Assembly (NCBI GenBank): GCA_910586965.1
Contig: CAJUMF010000043.1
Coordinates: 1-25,872 of the forward strand
From: an uncultured Dorea sp.
GTDB lineage: Bacteria > Bacillota > Clostridia > Lachnospirales > Lachnospiraceae
DNA: 25,872 bases
Reading direction: 5' to 3'
This document shows, in pieces, positions 1 to 6,907 of this stretch. The notes under the pieces were generated by a model, which saw only the letters and a list, made by a program, of their open reading frames with translations, was not told where the DNA came from and did not search any database. Each line of letters opens with the position of its first letter. Within the stretch, counting starts at the first letter, position 1. The translations under genes and the position numbers were made by a program.

Positions 1-64
1 TCTTTCTCAAATAACTTTGCTGACAGTTCCCTTGCCTTATCCAATACTTTAGAAAGTGTTGAAC

Positions 65-1039
65 ATGAAAGCTGTCATTTTGACAAAACCCACTGAAAGT
101 AGAGAAATAAAAATAACGGAATATCCCACGCCTGCGGTAAAGCCCGGTCTCGTGCTTGTCCGCATCAAATCTTTTGGCATGAACCATTCCGAGCAGATAT
201 TGCGGAAATCAGAAATATCTGCCCCGTACATTCAAAAACCCATTATTCCCGGCATTGAATGTGCCGGGGAGGTTGCAGACGCCTCCGATACTGCTTTTAC
301 TGCCGGGCAGAAAGTGATTGCCCTCATGGGCGGCATGGGGCGCGAGTTTAATGGCAGCTATGCAGAATACGCCCTCCTCCCCGCACACCATGTTTTTGCG
401 GCAGACACTAACCTGTCATGGAATCAGCTTGCGGCGATACCCGAAACCTACTTTACCGCATGGGGTTCCCTCTTTGAATGTCTTTCCTTAAAAAGCAGCG
501 ACCACCTGCTTGTCCGGGGCGGCACTTGCGCTTTAGGGTATGCGGCCATTCAGATTGCAAAGGCTTTCGGCTGTAAAGTTACCGCTACCACCCACAGAGA
601 AAGCAAATTGCAGTTATTGACCGATTGCGGAGCGGACACGGCTTTACTTGACAATGGCTCATTAAAGGGGCAGGTTTCCGGCATCACAAAAGCCTTGGAG
701 CTTGTTGGAATAAAGACGCTAAAAAATACTCTGTCCTGCATGGAAAAAGGCGGAATCGTCTGCAATACGGGCAATCTTGGCGGCGTATATACATGGAACG
801 GTTTTGACCCGATCAAAGACATTCCAAACGGTATTTATTTGACAGGCTTTTTCAGCAACACCCCTACACAGGAAACAATCAATGATATATTCGCTTTCCT
901 GGATGCACATAACCTTACCCCTCATATCGGAAAATGCTACCTTTTTACGGATATCGCAAAGGCCTGCGAGGATATGGAGAACGGTAAAATAAACGGTAAA
1001 ATTGTGATTGACGTGAATGGCGGCGATCTAAATGCTTAA
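65..1039 (+). CDS. Zinc-independent alcohol dehydrogenase / quinone oxidoreductase-like protein (MDR superfamily)
   Basis: A 324-residue medium-chain reductase. The N-terminal GroES-like half carries the PGIECAGEV motif (about residues 61-69) and the C-terminal half is a Rossmann domain for NADPH. The usual GAAGGVG nucleotide loop reads GGTCALG here, with a cysteine in the glycine-rich turn, followed by a normal AAIQIAKAFGCKV helix. I see no cysteine/histidine set for catalytic or structural zinc, so a quinone reductase or enone reductase role fits better than a classical zinc alcohol dehydrogenase. The substrate cannot be told. I chose the ATG at 65 because it begins the family-typical MKAVILT; a GTG at 56 in the same frame is possible, and neither has a strong ribosome site. 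The gene stands alone, convergent with the transporter operon to its right. Confidence 0.85.
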   Translation: MKAVILTKPTESREIKITEYPTPAVKPGLVLVRIKSFGMNHSEQILRKSEISAPYIQKPIIPGIECAGEVADASDTAFTAGQKVIALMGGMGREFNGSYAEYALLPAHHVFAADTNLSWNQLAAIPETYFTAWGSLFECLSLKSSDHLLVRGGTCALGYAAIQIAKAFGCKVTATTHRESKLQLLTDCGADTALLDNGSLKGQVSGITKALELVGIKTLKNTLSCMEKGGIVCNTGNLGGVYTWNGFDPIKDIPNGIYLTGFFSNTPTQETINDIFAFLDAHNLTPHIGKCYLFTDIAKACEDMENGKINGKIVIDVNGGDLNA

Positions 1040-1181
1040 GCATGATATACTATTTCAAAAGCGAAAAAAATTTATACTTTTGAAAGCGGGCGATTTTATG
1101 AAAACAATACTCAGGAAAAGTTTGCCCTACACCTCGATGACCGCCGCCTTATGCTTTGCATAGGCAAAGTATCCTTTATTC

Positions 1182-3764
1182 CTACTCCGCGAACCGAATC
1201 CGCTCAATCAGGCTCAGTTTCTTAAAGTTCATATTTACAAAATAAGTGATGAGTATCTGCACCGCCAGCACAATCCCCGCCAGGCAGACCACAGGCACCG
1301 CCGGATAATGGTACACCCGGATGCCCATGATTCCTTCAGTCTTCGCCCACAGGAATATTGCGTACCCGAGGATGCTCCCAAGCCCCAGAGACAAGACAAG
1401 CGTACCGGCGGTGTAAAAAAGCCCCTCAAGCTGCAGCATATACACCGTCTGCCTCCCGGACATCCCGATAACCTGGAGCATTCCAAGCTCCTTCTTCCTG
1501 ACGTGGACGCTGTTGATCATGGTGTTAATAAGGTTCAGGATTCCGATAAGCCCGAATACCGCCAGCAGCCCGTAACAGCCATAGAGGGTATACCGGATTG
1601 CATTCTCCGACAGTTCATTCTCCTCCAGGAAGGTATCCACCTCAAGAACCTCCGCCTCTGAGACAAGCTCCCTGACCTCTTCTGCCGCCGCCTCTTCCTT
1701 CCCTTTTTCCACGAAAATATCCCAATAATATGTGATATCCGAGCTGCACATAGTCTTAAGCGCATCCTCCGGCATCGCGATATAATATCCCATCAGGCTC
1801 GGCGGCGCCTGGGCAACCGCCGCAAGGGTCACTTCCCGCCCCTTGACTTTTTCGCCGTCCGCAATCTCCAGATACAGCTTATCGCCCACCTTCCAGTCCG
1901 GAAATTCCTGTTTTAACGTAGACCCCTGGAAGATAATTCCTGTTCCGTCCTTAAGCGATGCATCTCCCAGGGAGCCCTCCGTCACATACCGGGAAAGCTC
2001 CTTCATATCCGCCGCGTCAAGCCCTTTCACCTCACCGTTAATCTCATCGGGCGCCATCTTCCCCGTGCGCTCCTTCACCCCGCCGCCCGGCTCTTCCTTT
2101 TCCGTCACATTCCCTTCACCGTCCGGCTCTTCCTTTCCCGTCACATTTCCTTCACCGTCCGCTTTCTCAATCTTTCCGTCCGTCTTAGGGATGGTCTTCA
2201 CAGCGGTCACGCCGTCGATTTTCTCGATTTTTCTCTTAAGCTCCTCCGTCATGGGATTGTTTTGCTGGATTGCACTAAGCGCCCACTCCGGGTGCATCTC
2301 GTCGCCCTCCTCCTGGTCGATGGACACCAGGATATCACTGCGGATACTGTCTCTCGTGACGTCCTCGGCATTCATGCAGTTGCAGGCGGTGGCAGCCGCC
2401 ACAAAAAGAACGCCCGTCACCCCGAGGGATAAAATCGTCACCGCAGTCCGCCGCTTATTTCTCCCAAGGTTAGATACCGTAAGCCTTGGGATACTCAGCG
2501 CATCGTACCCCTTCCGGGAAGTCCTCTCCTTCTTCCCTTTCCGGCCGCCCTGATAGCGCAGCGCCTCCATAGCTGTAATCTTGCTTGCCTTTCGCATCGG
2601 GCTGAGAAGAGAGAGAAAGACCGTCAGAAGACTTACCCCCGCCGCAAGCAGGATGACCCACCCTTTCACCAGGCTGGCATCCCCGCTTTCCATGACTGCC
2701 TTCATCTGTTCTCCCAGGACGCGGTTGCCGTCCATGGACGAACTGACCATTGCTTTGAGCATCAGAATTGCTCCTGCAAGCCCGAGGACAATCCCCGCCG
2801 GAACCGCTATGGCGGCAACGGCAAAGCCTTCCCGGAGCACCAGTTTCCGAATCTGCCCCTTTGTGGCCCCGATTGCCCGAAGTCGCCCGTACTCCTGGAC
2901 TTTATCCAGCATGGACACATAGTAGATGCTGTAGATAGTCAGGATGCCCGCCAGCACGATGACCGCCAAAAGCGCCCCAAGACCTGCGTAAAGCGCCCCG
3001 TCTACATAATTGGCAAAAAGATACTCTGAATTGACCTTGATATCATTCTTCGATAGCCCGTACTGCTCTCCGATAACACTTATCCGCTCCTCAATCTTCT
3101 CCGTGACCATCCCCTCAATATCGCGCAGCTGGAAACACACATCGTAAACGTGCTCCCCCTCCGGGATGATTTCCTTTGCAAATGCCTCCGACACCATAGG
3201 GGTAAATATCCCTTTCTCCAGAGACTCCGGCGAATCTTCTGTCATCCCGGCGATGGTGAATTCCTTCTCTGCCGTCTTGAGGAGTTTCCCTTTTCTCACG
3301 GGCTGGTAAGGCACCTTTATCCGGTCTCCCACGCCTCCCTCAAGACCCATAGCCTTAAGGCATCCTTCGGACACCACGATTTCATCCGCTTTTTTCGGAA
3401 ATGTTCCTTCCTTAAGCTCCATCCTGGACAGCTCAATCATCGTCTCGTCAAGAGCGAACATGTCGGCAGTGATATCTTTATCCCCGGTATATATCTTCCC
3501 GGCAATCTCCCGTCTGCACACCGTTTCAAATACATCATCCTCTGCCATCTCTGCCGCCGTCTCGCCGTCCACGTTCCGGTACACGCCGTGAATCGGGGCG
3601 TATAGTTCATTTACCGCCTGGAACTGGAGGCTTAGCTGCCCCGTCACCATGGTCGGCAAAAGTGTAAGCAAAAATGCCGTCAGCGCGATAGCTATCCCGA
3701 TTAAAATATTCCTGCTCTTATTTTTCCTTAAATTGGCAAATGCTGTCGTCGTAATTATGTTCAT
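1182..3764 (-). CDS. Large FtsX/MacB-type ABC transporter permease (860 aa)
   Basis: Membrane subunit of an ABC exporter or peptide-sensing module. About eight membrane segments are visible: one near residues 19-41, three around 255-390 (GLGALLAVIVLAGILTIYSI, then two more), one near 440-460, and three at the C-terminus (GLLAVFGLIGILNLIN, TLVLSLGLGSILGYAIFLW, VVCLAGIVLAVQILITYFVN). This is the duplicated FtsX layout, with a large extracytoplasmic domain after the first segment and another after the fifth. The second outer domain contains a tandem 12-residue acidic repeat (DNA repeat listed separately). The start codon directly follows the stop of the ATPase gene, and the ribosome site AGGTGGTGAG lies inside the ATPase 3' end, so translation is coupled. 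The ATPase and upstream kinase suggest antimicrobial-peptide or envelope-stress sensing and export; the substrate is inference. Confidence 0.9.
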   Translation of the reverse strand: MNIITTTAFANLRKNKSRNILIGIAIALTAFLLTLLPTMVTGQLSLQFQAVNELYAPIHGVYRNVDGETAAEMAEDDVFETVCRREIAGKIYTGDKDITADMFALDETMIELSRMELKEGTFPKKADEIVVSEGCLKAMGLEGGVGDRIKVPYQPVRKGKLLKTAEKEFTIAGMTEDSPESLEKGIFTPMVSEAFAKEIIPEGEHVYDVCFQLRDIEGMVTEKIEERISVIGEQYGLSKNDIKVNSEYLFANYVDGALYAGLGALLAVIVLAGILTIYSIYYVSMLDKVQEYGRLRAIGATKGQIRKLVLREGFAVAAIAVPAGIVLGLAGAILMLKAMVSSSMDGNRVLGEQMKAVMESGDASLVKGWVILLAAGVSLLTVFLSLLSPMRKASKITAMEALRYQGGRKGKKERTSRKGYDALSIPRLTVSNLGRNKRRTAVTILSLGVTGVLFVAAATACNCMNAEDVTRDSIRSDILVSIDQEEGDEMHPEWALSAIQQNNPMTEELKRKIEKIDGVTAVKTIPKTDGKIEKADGEGNVTGKEEPDGEGNVTEKEEPGGGVKERTGKMAPDEINGEVKGLDAADMKELSRYVTEGSLGDASLKDGTGIIFQGSTLKQEFPDWKVGDKLYLEIADGEKVKGREVTLAAVAQAPPSLMGYYIAMPEDALKTMCSSDITYYWDIFVEKGKEEAAAEEVRELVSEAEVLEVDTFLEENELSENAIRYTLYGCYGLLAVFGLIGILNLINTMINSVHVRKKELGMLQVIGMSGRQTVYMLQLEGLFYTAGTLVLSLGLGSILGYAIFLWAKTEGIMGIRVYHYPAVPVVCLAGIVLAVQILITYFVNMNFKKLSLIERIRFAE
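2089..2160. repeat. Two tandem 36-bp units inside the permease gene
   Basis: Units at 2089-2124 and 2125-2160 are the same length and differ at only two positions. Being a multiple of three, they encode two in-frame copies of a 12-residue motif, DGEGNVTxKEEP, in the second extracytoplasmic domain. A unit gain or loss would keep the reading frame. Confidence 0.9.
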
Positions 3765-4433
3765 CTATCTCACCACCTTGCCGTCTTCAATGATCATCAC
3801 CCGGTCCGCCATCTGCGCGATAGTCTCGTCGTGGGTAATCATCACTAATGTCTGCCCGTATTTGCGGACACATGCCTTTAAGAGCGAGATGACTTCCATC
3901 TCTGTCTTTGAGTCCAGGTTCCCCGTAGGCTCATCCGCCAGGATGATTGCCGGGCGGGAGGCAAGCGCCCTGGCAATCGCCACCCGCTGTTTCTGCCCGC
4001 CGGAAAGCTGGCTTGGCAGAGACTTAAGCTTTTCCAAAAGCCCGATACTGTTTACAATATCCATCACAAAATCACGGTTCACTTTCTTGCCGTCAAGCCC
4101 CAGCGGAAGGACGATGTTCTCCCACACATTCAGCGCCGGAATCAGATTAAAATCCTGGAAGATAAACCCGATCTTCCTCCTTCTGAACACCGCGAGCTGC
4201 TCATCCTTTAAGGAAAATATATTCCTTCCCCCGATGATGACTTCCCCGCTGTCCGGACGGTCAAGGCCGCCCAGCATGTGGAGGAGGGTGCTCTTTCCCG
4301 AACCGGAGCGGCCGACAAGCGCCACAAACTCCCCGTTCTCCACCTGGATGCTGGTGTGGTCGATGGCCCGCACCTCATTCTCCCCGTCGCCGTAATATTT
4401 TACCAGGTCCACTGTCTTTAATATCGTTTCCAT
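3765..4433 (-). CDS. ABC transporter ATP-binding protein, MacB/LolD/BceA class
   Basis: A 222-residue ATPase that energises the adjacent permease. Visible motifs are Walker A GRSGSGKST, Q-loop in GFIFQDFN, signature LSGGQKQR, Walker B ILADEPTGNLD and the switch histidine in MITHD, all intact. The length and the ENIVLPL segment are typical of the LolD/MacB/BceA group rather than of nutrient importers. The start has AAGGAG upstream. Its stop abuts the permease start with no spacer. A promoter and repeat array lie just upstream (4479-4524), so this gene pair can be transcribed apart from the kinase. Confidence 0.93.
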   Translation of the reverse strand: METILKTVDLVKYYGDGENEVRAIDHTSIQVENGEFVALVGRSGSGKSTLLHMLGGLDRPDSGEVIIGGRNIFSLKDEQLAVFRRRKIGFIFQDFNLIPALNVWENIVLPLGLDGKKVNRDFVMDIVNSIGLLEKLKSLPSQLSGGQKQRVAIARALASRPAIILADEPTGNLDSKTEMEVISLLKACVRKYGQTLVMITHDETIAQMADRVMIIEDGKVVR

Positions 4434-4478
4434 AAATCATAAGGCTCCTTTCTGCATACATTTCCTCGGTATGTACAC

Positions 4479-4524
4479 AGTATAACCCCCGAAACTTACA
4501 GGAACATAACAGGAAAGATAACAG
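4479..4524 (-). promoter_or_regulatory. Promoter of the ABC genes with three direct repeats, probable response-regulator site
   Basis: Reading the minus strand, CTGTTAT (4518-4524), CTGTTAT (4506-4512) and CTGTAAG (4495-4501) recur at 12 and 11 bp steps, about one helical turn. A TATACT -10 box follows at 4479-4484; the hexamer 17 bp upstream of it (ATGTTC) is a poor -35 box and lies within the repeats. Phased direct repeats over a weak -35 are the usual arrangement for activation by OmpR-family regulators. That a regulator binds here is inference. Confidence 0.55.
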
Positions 4525-4529
4525 TTTTG

Positions 4530-5627
4530 TTATACTCCGTATTTCTTCGGCAGCATCATCTGCATTATGCTGCCGCTTCCCGGAGCACTGAGCGCCCTTA
4601 CGCTCCCGCCCTGCTCCTCCAGAATCTTTCGCACAAGGTAGAGCCCTACCCCTGCGCCCTCCTCCTTTTCCACCGCGTCTTTCTTCCCCCGGTAGAACCG
4701 CTTGAAGATATCCGCGTACTCGGACTTCGGGATGCCGATTCCCTCGTCCTCCACCTCAATAACTACATAGGACACCAAAGAATTTACCCGAATCTGCACC
4801 TTCGTACCCGCAGGAGAATATTTCACCCCATTGTCAAGGACATTGGACACCGCCTCCGCCGTCCACCGGACGTCATGGCAAAGCCTTACCGGCTCAAAGT
4901 CCGCAAGCTCTATCTCAATCCCTTTCTTCTCCGCCTTCATGTAGACGCCGTTCACCGCCCGGATAAGCGTCTCCTTAAGGTCTGCCTCCCTTGGCGCAAG
5001 CTTTATCATATCCGCCTCCAGCCTGGAAAGGTTGGAAAGGGTCTCCACAAGCTGGCGAAACCTCTTAAGCTCCCGCCCGCTGCGCGCTAAAAACTCCTGC
5101 CGCTCCTTATCGTCAAGGCTTTCATCCTGCATAAGCTCATAGCTTAACTCAAGCGCCGCCACCGGAGTCTTAAGCTGGTGGGAAATGTCCGTCACCAGCC
5201 CCTTCGTGTTCTCCTTCTCCTCCACAAGCTTATATTTCAGCCCGCCGAAAGCCTCCCCCATGCGGGCAAGCTGCTCCGCAAGCTGGGCGCAGATTCCCGC
5301 GCCCGTAAAGTCCTCGCTCCCCCGGTACCCGTAATTCCCCGTCTCGAACTCCTCCAGATACCGGTAAATAGCCTGGTAATTTTGGTATTCCCTCCGGTAA
5401 TTCAAGTACCCCCAGACCGCATTGAGCACCGCCGCCGCGGCAAAGCTTACCGCCCACGCCAAAAGAACCGGCTTAAGGACGAAAAAAAGCACCGCGAAAA
5501 ATACGGTGATTCCTGCCGTACTTATAAGCAGCGTGTGCTTAAGCTCCCCCTCCAGCCAGATGTAGCCGCGCTCCCGGGCTTTGAGGTGGTTGTCGATGTA
5601 CTGGTCATTTGTATGCTGTGTGCTCAT
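4530..5627 (-). CDS. Intramembrane-sensing sensor histidine kinase without adjacent response regulator
   Basis: A 365-residue kinase. Residues of about 30-70 form two membrane helices with hardly any loop between them, so there is no periplasmic or external sensor domain. A linker then leads to HisKA with the phosphorylated histidine in DISHQLKTPVAAL, and to an intact ATPase domain: N box NVLDNGVKYSP, G1 box EDEGIGIP and G2 box GAGVGLYLVRK. Known BceS-type kinases of this architecture take their signal from a partner ABC permease, and such a pair follows directly downstream. What is missing is the response regulator, which normally sits immediately upstream. The start ATG has AGGAG 10 nt upstream and overlaps the stop codon of a 19-codon reading frame. 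Confidence 0.9.
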   Translation of the reverse strand: MSTQHTNDQYIDNHLKARERGYIWLEGELKHTLLISTAGITVFFAVLFFVLKPVLLAWAVSFAAAAVLNAVWGYLNYRREYQNYQAIYRYLEEFETGNYGYRGSEDFTGAGICAQLAEQLARMGEAFGGLKYKLVEEKENTKGLVTDISHQLKTPVAALELSYELMQDESLDDKERQEFLARSGRELKRFRQLVETLSNLSRLEADMIKLAPREADLKETLIRAVNGVYMKAEKKGIEIELADFEPVRLCHDVRWTAEAVSNVLDNGVKYSPAGTKVQIRVNSLVSYVVIEVEDEGIGIPKSEYADIFKRFYRGKKDAVEKEEGAGVGLYLVRKILEEQGGSVRALSAPGSGSIMQMMLPKKYGV

Positions 5628-5683
5628 TTTGTAACTTCTCCTGTATTAGACTTGACATTTGCGATGTATGAAAATTCAGGCAT
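5624..5683 (-). CDS. Possible 19-residue upstream ORF overlapping the kinase start (ATGA)
   Basis: The frame reads MPEFSYIANVKSNTGEVTK and stops at a TGA that shares ATGA with the kinase start. A good ribosome site, AGAAAGGA, lies 4 nt before its ATG. An ATGA overlap is typical of a response-regulator/kinase junction, yet no regulator is encoded: in this frame a stop codon lies about 18 codons further upstream. It may be a leader peptide that couples kinase translation, or the stub left when the regulator was lost. I cannot tell which, and it may not be translated. Confidence 0.3.
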   Translation of the reverse strand: MPEFSYIANVKSNTGEVTK

Positions 5684-5764
5684 AGAATCCTTTCTTTCCG
5701 AAGTTAAATATATTTTACTCCATTTTACCCTGCTTGCCTATCCCCAAATTCTTTCCTGCACATT

Positions 5765-5800
5765 ACGATTCACGGTCTGGGAGCCGCACTGCAATACACC
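5765..5800 (+). repeat. 36-nt element, copy 1 (upstream of the DinJ-type antitoxin)
   Basis: Begins ACGATTCAC and ends CTGCAATACACC. It matches the segment at 6483-6518 at 29 of 36 positions with no gaps, in the same orientation. Both copies lie a short distance upstream of the promoter of an antitoxin-like gene. The conserved ends with a variable middle look like a repeat family rather than chance. Confidence 0.6.
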
Positions 5801-5829
5801 GCTGCAGCCCATTATCGGTGCATAGTGAT

Positions 5830-5864
5830 AATGTATCGCATATATCAATACATTGTAGTATAAT
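5830..5864 (+). promoter_or_regulatory. Antitoxin promoter with palindromic operator
   Basis: A perfect inverted repeat AATGTAT (5830-5836) / ATACATT (5848-5854) with an 11-bp spacer sits over the core promoter. TATAAT is at 5859-5864; the hexamer 17 bp upstream (TCGCAT, 5836-5841) is a weak -35 inside the palindrome. DinJ/RelB antitoxins are known to repress their own operons through such sites; its use here is inference. Confidence 0.6.
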
Positions 5865-5908
5865 GAATATAGAAAAGGAATACTATTTCCATGAAAGGAG
5901 CTGTTGTT

Positions 5909-6217
5909 ATGGCAAAATCAGCGAGCGTATATGCAAGAATTGACCCTGCATTAAAGGAACAGGCGGAAACGATATTATCTACACTCGGTATCCCTACTTC
6001 TAATGCGATTGATATGTTTTTCAAACAGATTGTCTTAAAAAAGGGACTTCCTTTTGAAGTGCGGCTGCCGTATGAAAAACCTGTCTGCATGGGGGCGCTT
6101 AATGAAGAAGAATTAAACGCAGAACTTGAGAAAGGATATGCGGATATTTTGGCAGGAAGAACAAAGCCTGCAAAACAGGCATTTGCCGAAATGCGTAAAG
6201 ATTTTAATACTTTGTGA
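5909..6217 (+). CDS. RelB/DinJ-family antitoxin (toxin partner truncated)
   Basis: A 102-residue protein beginning MAKSASVYARIDPALKEQAE, the ribbon-helix-helix N-terminus of DinJ/RelB antitoxins, followed by the family-typical TSNAIDMFFKQIVLKKGLPFEV. In the family this part dimerises, binds the operator, and the C-terminal part neutralises a RelE/YafQ-type mRNase. The C-terminal half has ELEKGYADILAGRTKPA and a final AEMRKDF, usual for the group, so the antitoxin looks full length. The ATG at 5909 follows AAGGAG by 8 nt and is preferred over the ATG at 5891. Its stop overlaps an open frame that encodes only the last part of a toxin, leaving this antitoxin an orphan. Confidence 0.9.
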   Translation: MAKSASVYARIDPALKEQAETILSTLGIPTSNAIDMFFKQIVLKKGLPFEVRLPYEKPVCMGALNEEELNAELEKGYADILAGRTKPAKQAFAEMRKDFNTL

Positions 6218-6312
6218 TTTTATATATTCCTTACCTGGGAGAAAAAGTTGTGCGTATCGTTACTGTCATGTATGGCGGACGTGATATAAGTGAACAGTTA
6301 AAGAAAATATAA
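6214..6312 (+). pseudogene. RelE/ParE-type toxin, C-terminal remnant
   Basis: Overlapping the antitoxin stop, an open frame encodes 32 residues, ILYIPYLGEKVVRIVTVMYG then GRDISEQLKKI. This matches the C-terminal strand pair and tail of RelE/ParE toxins (pattern V-R-I-x-x-V-x-Y-G-G-R-D). Family members are about 90-100 residues, so roughly the first two thirds are missing, including the N-terminal helices. The junction with the antitoxin is seamless, which points to one internal deletion. The remnant should be inactive. Confidence 0.75.
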
Positions 6313-6419
6313 TACGAAAAGAATACGAGATATAGTGTATGAATAAGCAGTTGATTGTTGAGATTGGCTGCTTTTTCATATGTATGTGCGGCGTTCCATG
6401 CTCTTTTACTAACCCGAGT

Positions 6420-6484
6420 GCAAAAATAAAGTTCAACCCCCGGTATCCCGCATAAATCACCGGCAGTGCAAGAAACGACAGCAC
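6420..6484 (-). pseudogene. Probable scrap of an ABC-2 permease C-terminus
   Basis: On the minus strand the stretch translates as LSFLALPVIYAGYRGLNF. This resembles the last residues of the intact permease encoded at 8714-9910, LLLALLMMPVMYAGYRRSE, sharing the LPV(I/M)YAGYR core, and the DNA also matches in the CGCATACATCACCGGC region. No start or rest of the gene is present. It lies between the toxin remnant and the next 36-nt element. Confidence 0.4.
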
Positions 6485-6518
6485 GATTCACAGTCAGGAA
6501 TCCTCGCTGCAATACACT
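6483..6518 (+). repeat. 36-nt element, copy 2 (upstream of the MNT gene)
   Basis: Second copy of the element at 5765-5800, same strand, seven mismatches. It ends 12 bp before the -35 box of the nucleotidyltransferase promoter at 6531. Confidence 0.6.
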
Positions 6519-6530
6519 GTAGAGAAACAG

Positions 6531-6559
6531 TTGGATTTTCACCAGAAATCGGTTATACT
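6531..6559 (+). promoter_or_regulatory. Promoter of the MNT nucleotidyltransferase gene
   Basis: TTGGAT (6531-6536), a 17-bp spacer and TATACT (6554-6559) form a good housekeeping-type promoter. It lies about 35 bp before the start codon at 6595, with AGGAGG at 6581-6586. Confidence 0.65.
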
Positions 6560-6594
6560 ATAAGATATCCTGTAAACATAAGGAGGTGCTGCAG

Positions 6595-6890
6595 ATGTCA
6601 GATAAGCTGAGTGTCATTTTAGGAAACTACAAAGACGCAGTGATAAAAATATTTGAAGGAAAAGCAGTACGCTTAGTATTATATGGTTCTTATGCCCGCG
6701 GTGACTTTCATATAGACTCTGATGTAGATATTATGATTTTGGCAGACACTTCCCCGGAAGAAATAAGTTACTTTGCCGACAAGATATACGACATATATCC
6801 TTTTTTATGAACATTGAGAAAGATGGGGTAACAGTATGACAGAATTTTACCCCCAGCGGGCAAGGCTGCACACATCCTTTCTCCGCTGAG
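6595..6890 (+). pseudogene. MNT-type nucleotidyltransferase, degraded
   Basis: The first 71 codons are open and carry the polymerase-beta-type motif GSYARGDFHIDSDVDIMI, with the two metal-binding aspartates of the SDVD core. Such proteins are the MntA-type antitoxins that AMPylate HEPN toxins, or are stand-alone. The frame then stops at 6808-6810, far short of the usual 100-plus residues. The expected C-terminus is still readable in pieces: MNIEKDGVTV in another frame from 6807, then YDRILPPAGKAAHI back in the first frame from 6835. The return fits a 2-nt loss at 6834-6837, and the piece between the catalytic part and MNIEKDG appears deleted. No HEPN toxin gene is beside it. Promoter and ribosome site are intact, so a truncated catalytic peptide could be made. 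Confidence 0.75.
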
Positions 6891-6907
6891 GGTATTGACC
6901 TGCATCT

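Noticed and set aside
1..57. Minus-strand stretch reading VLDKARELSAKLFEK at the left edge
   Set aside because: It looks protein-like, but a stop lies just upstream in that frame and no ATG is present; too short to call at a window edge.
1151..1173. Hairpin CTTTGC/GCAAAG downstream of the permease
   Set aside because: Stem of only six strong pairs and no T run on either strand; not convincing as a terminator.
1843..2553. Long plus-strand open frame opposite the permease
   Set aside because: It is the antisense of a clear FtsX-type permease gene, has low-complexity Ser/Pro/Phe-rich translation and no ribosome site.
3649..4395. 248-codon plus-strand open frame opposite the ABC ATPase
   Set aside because: The opposite strand carries an intact ATPase with all motifs; this frame shows no domain.
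6845..6888. CAGCGG...CCGCTG pairing between the MNT remnant and the acidic protein gene
   Set aside because: Long loop, no T run, and the sequence is explained as remnant MNT coding sequence.
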